Assembly: GCA_964513095.1 (NCBI GenBank)
Contig: CAZELH010000040.1
Span: 1 to 6,407, forward strand
Source of the DNA: JBDKGD01 sp964513095
Lineage (GTDB): Bacteria; Patescibacteriota; Minisyncoccia; UBA6257; 2-01-FULL-56-20
Reading direction: 5' to 3'
Length of the DNA: 6,407 nt
The notes beneath the pieces are model-generated. The model did no database searches and had not been told where the DNA came from. It saw nothing but the letters and a program-made list of their open reading frames with translations. Made by a program: the position numbers and the translations under genes. Below are positions 5,366 through 6,407 of this stretch, piece after piece; position 1 is the stretch's first letter; each line of letters opens with the position of its first letter.

Positions 5366-5980
5366 TTAAAATCCGAGTGTTTCATTGACGATAATCATGT
5401 GTATATGACGGTTCGGCATGATCGATTTGTGAAACGTAAGTACCATGCTTAGCGAACTTCCCGGAGCACCCGTACTTTTCATTCGTTCATTTTCGAGTGG
5501 GAATACGTATGTTTCCAATCTATGTATTGCATCGGCGTATGTCGGTACGATTTTTTGCGCTCCAACAACCCAAATGACGTTGTCGCTGGTAAATGCGTAG
5601 GATGGAATTTGACTACCCGATGCTGACGCGATGACTACTTCGCCTGTTTCTGCTACCGCGTGTACGCTCCCTAAAAAATAACTTGCGAGAACGCTTTGCT
5701 TGCGGAGTATGGTTTGTTTGTTAGGGTCTGTTTCTTTGAGGATTGCTTCTTTCACGTTGTGCCATGTATGCGTGCCTGATTTGAGAAGGTCGGTAAAGCC
5801 AATTTCATCAAGTGTGCGCGATGATCCCGTCATGACATCAGCGTTTTCCGGAATTAATTCTTTGATTTTTTGTAATGCTTCTTGTTTTGTTGCGACCGCA
5901 TGGACAGCGATGTTTCCTTTTGTAAGCGTTGTGGTTACCGCGTCAATTGATGATTGTTGGGCTATTTTTGAGTAATCCAT
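5366..5980 (-). CDS. LUD-domain protein (LutC-like)
   Basis: A 204-residue protein matching the LUD (lactate utilisation, formerly DUF162) domain along its whole length. Hallmarks are MTGSSRTLDEIG (residues 50-61), AETGEVVIASASGSQIP (110-126), VVGAQKIVP (138-146) and the closing IIVNETLGF (196-204). In LutABC the LUD subunit LutC works with iron-sulfur proteins LutA and LutB in lactate oxidation. No Cys-rich iron-sulfur motif is present here and neither partner is encoded nearby, so this stand-alone copy has an unknown role. Length is typical of single-domain members. The start ATG has no Shine-Dalgarno sequence; two TATAAT boxes lie 34 and 44 bp upstream on the same strand. It is probably the first gene of an operon with the membrane protein ending at 4900. 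Confidence 0.88.
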   Translation of the reverse strand: MDYSKIAQQSSIDAVTTTLTKGNIAVHAVATKQEALQKIKELIPENADVMTGSSRTLDEIGFTDLLKSGTHTWHNVKEAILKETDPNKQTILRKQSVLASYFLGSVHAVAETGEVVIASASGSQIPSYAFTSDNVIWVVGAQKIVPTYADAIHRLETYVFPLENERMKSTGAPGSSLSMVLTFHKSIMPNRHIHMIIVNETLGF

Positions 5981-6045
5981 GGAATTTTTTGCGATGTGTC
6001 TCTTAGGATTTTTATTATACTGTATTATATAGAGATAGACTAATT
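5981..6045. promoter_or_regulatory. Divergent promoter region
   Basis: This 65-bp spacer separates two divergent genes and is very AT-rich in its centre. On the minus strand there are two perfect TATAAT boxes (6024-6029 and 6014-6019) for the LUD gene. On the plus strand TATACT (6016-6021) and TATTAT (6023-6028) could serve the gene at 6046, leaving a leader of about 10-17 nt. The -35 boxes are not clear for either direction. Confidence 0.5.
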
Positions 6046-6407
6046 ATGACTAAAAAACTTTCAATTATTGCATCGTTTTTTGTGGTGTGCGCTATTATTG
6101 CCGGTGGTATTTTAAGGTATTACCATCGATCAGAGATTCCTACTCTAGATGATTCTGTCCCCGCATCATGGGCAACGTACTCTAATCGCGAGCATGGTTT
6201 TGAGTTGCGATATCCAAAAACATTGACTCCAGAGTTTTCTTTTTCTTCGTATTATCATTTGCCGGCGGGATGGCGTTCTGGTGCCCTTGACCCTGTTGCC
6301 GGTACGCCTATCGTTGCTATTCCGGGATATCGAATAGCACTAGTAACTGGATATCCTCGATACTTTAGTTCTGTAGTGCGGGTTGGTGTTAGTCGTGATA
6401 CCCGTGA
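6046..6407 (+). CDS. PsbP-like anchored protein, second copy (5' part only)
   Basis: The frame from ATG 6046 stays open for 120 codons to the right edge, so the 3' end is missing. The protein begins MTKKLSII and has a hydrophobic helix at about residues 5-24, an uncleaved anchor or signal peptide without a lipobox. The exposed part starts WATYSNREHGFELRYP (residues 42-57), the same opening motif as WQIYKNEQYGFSFTYP in the protein encoded at 2464-3198. Beyond it the sequences differ: this one has a Gly/Pro/Tyr-rich stretch (LPAGWRSG, VAIPGYRIALVTGYPRYF). It is inferred to be an extracytoplasmic protein of unknown function. It is transcribed divergently from the LUD gene. No Shine-Dalgarno sequence precedes the ATG. 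Confidence 0.75.
   Translation, partial: MTKKLSIIASFFVVCAIIAGGILRYYHRSEIPTLDDSVPASWATYSNREHGFELRYPKTLTPEFSFSSYYHLPAGWRSGALDPVAGTPIVAIPGYRIALVTGYPRYFSSVVRVGVSRDTR

Overview
The window looks like a chromosomal segment from a small-genome bacterium, most likely of the Patescibacteria/CPR type. This is inferred from style, not from a marker gene. The supporting signs are a HYR/PxKF surface protein, two small secreted or anchored proteins with a PsbP-like 'GF.f.YP' motif, genes that mostly lack Shine-Dalgarno sequences, a tRNA without an encoded CCA, and an intergenic spacer packed with GC-rich hairpins.

Left part (1-1873): the 3' end of a large secreted HYR-repeat protein with a C-terminal PxKF domain ends at a strong bidirectional hairpin terminator. 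Next comes a Nudix hydrolase with an intact Nudix box; its probable extended -10 overlaps the terminator arm and lies 8 nt before the ATG. A tRNA-Gln(CTG) gene follows.

Middle (1873-4622): a 153-aa protein follows that looks like a Nudix fold without the catalytic glutamates. It converges, with overlapping stops, on the truncated 3' end of a minus-strand VOC/glyoxalase-like gene. An AT-rich gene for a membrane-anchored PsbP-like protein comes next. It sits exactly between two identical 29-bp direct repeats (2417-2445 and 3229-3257). The second copy is the 3' end of a complete DEAD-box RNA helicase gene (minus strand) with an Arg/Gly-rich tail. The layout suggests insertion of roughly 0.8 kb at the helicase 3' end, leaving the VOC remnant on the far side.

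Right part (4623-6407): the spacer upstream of the helicase carries a clear promoter (GTGACA-17-TATGAT, 8 nt before the ATG) and then a mosaic of inverted repeats. Beyond it a probable minus-strand operon encodes a stand-alone LUD-domain protein followed by a four-helix membrane protein resembling DUF6069. Diverging from it is a second PsbP-like anchored protein, cut by the right edge.

No complete novel multi-gene system is evident. The most interesting items are the repeat-flanked gene insertion, the degenerate Nudix homolog close to an intact one, and the shared promoter-to-ATG geometry that implies leaderless mRNAs.
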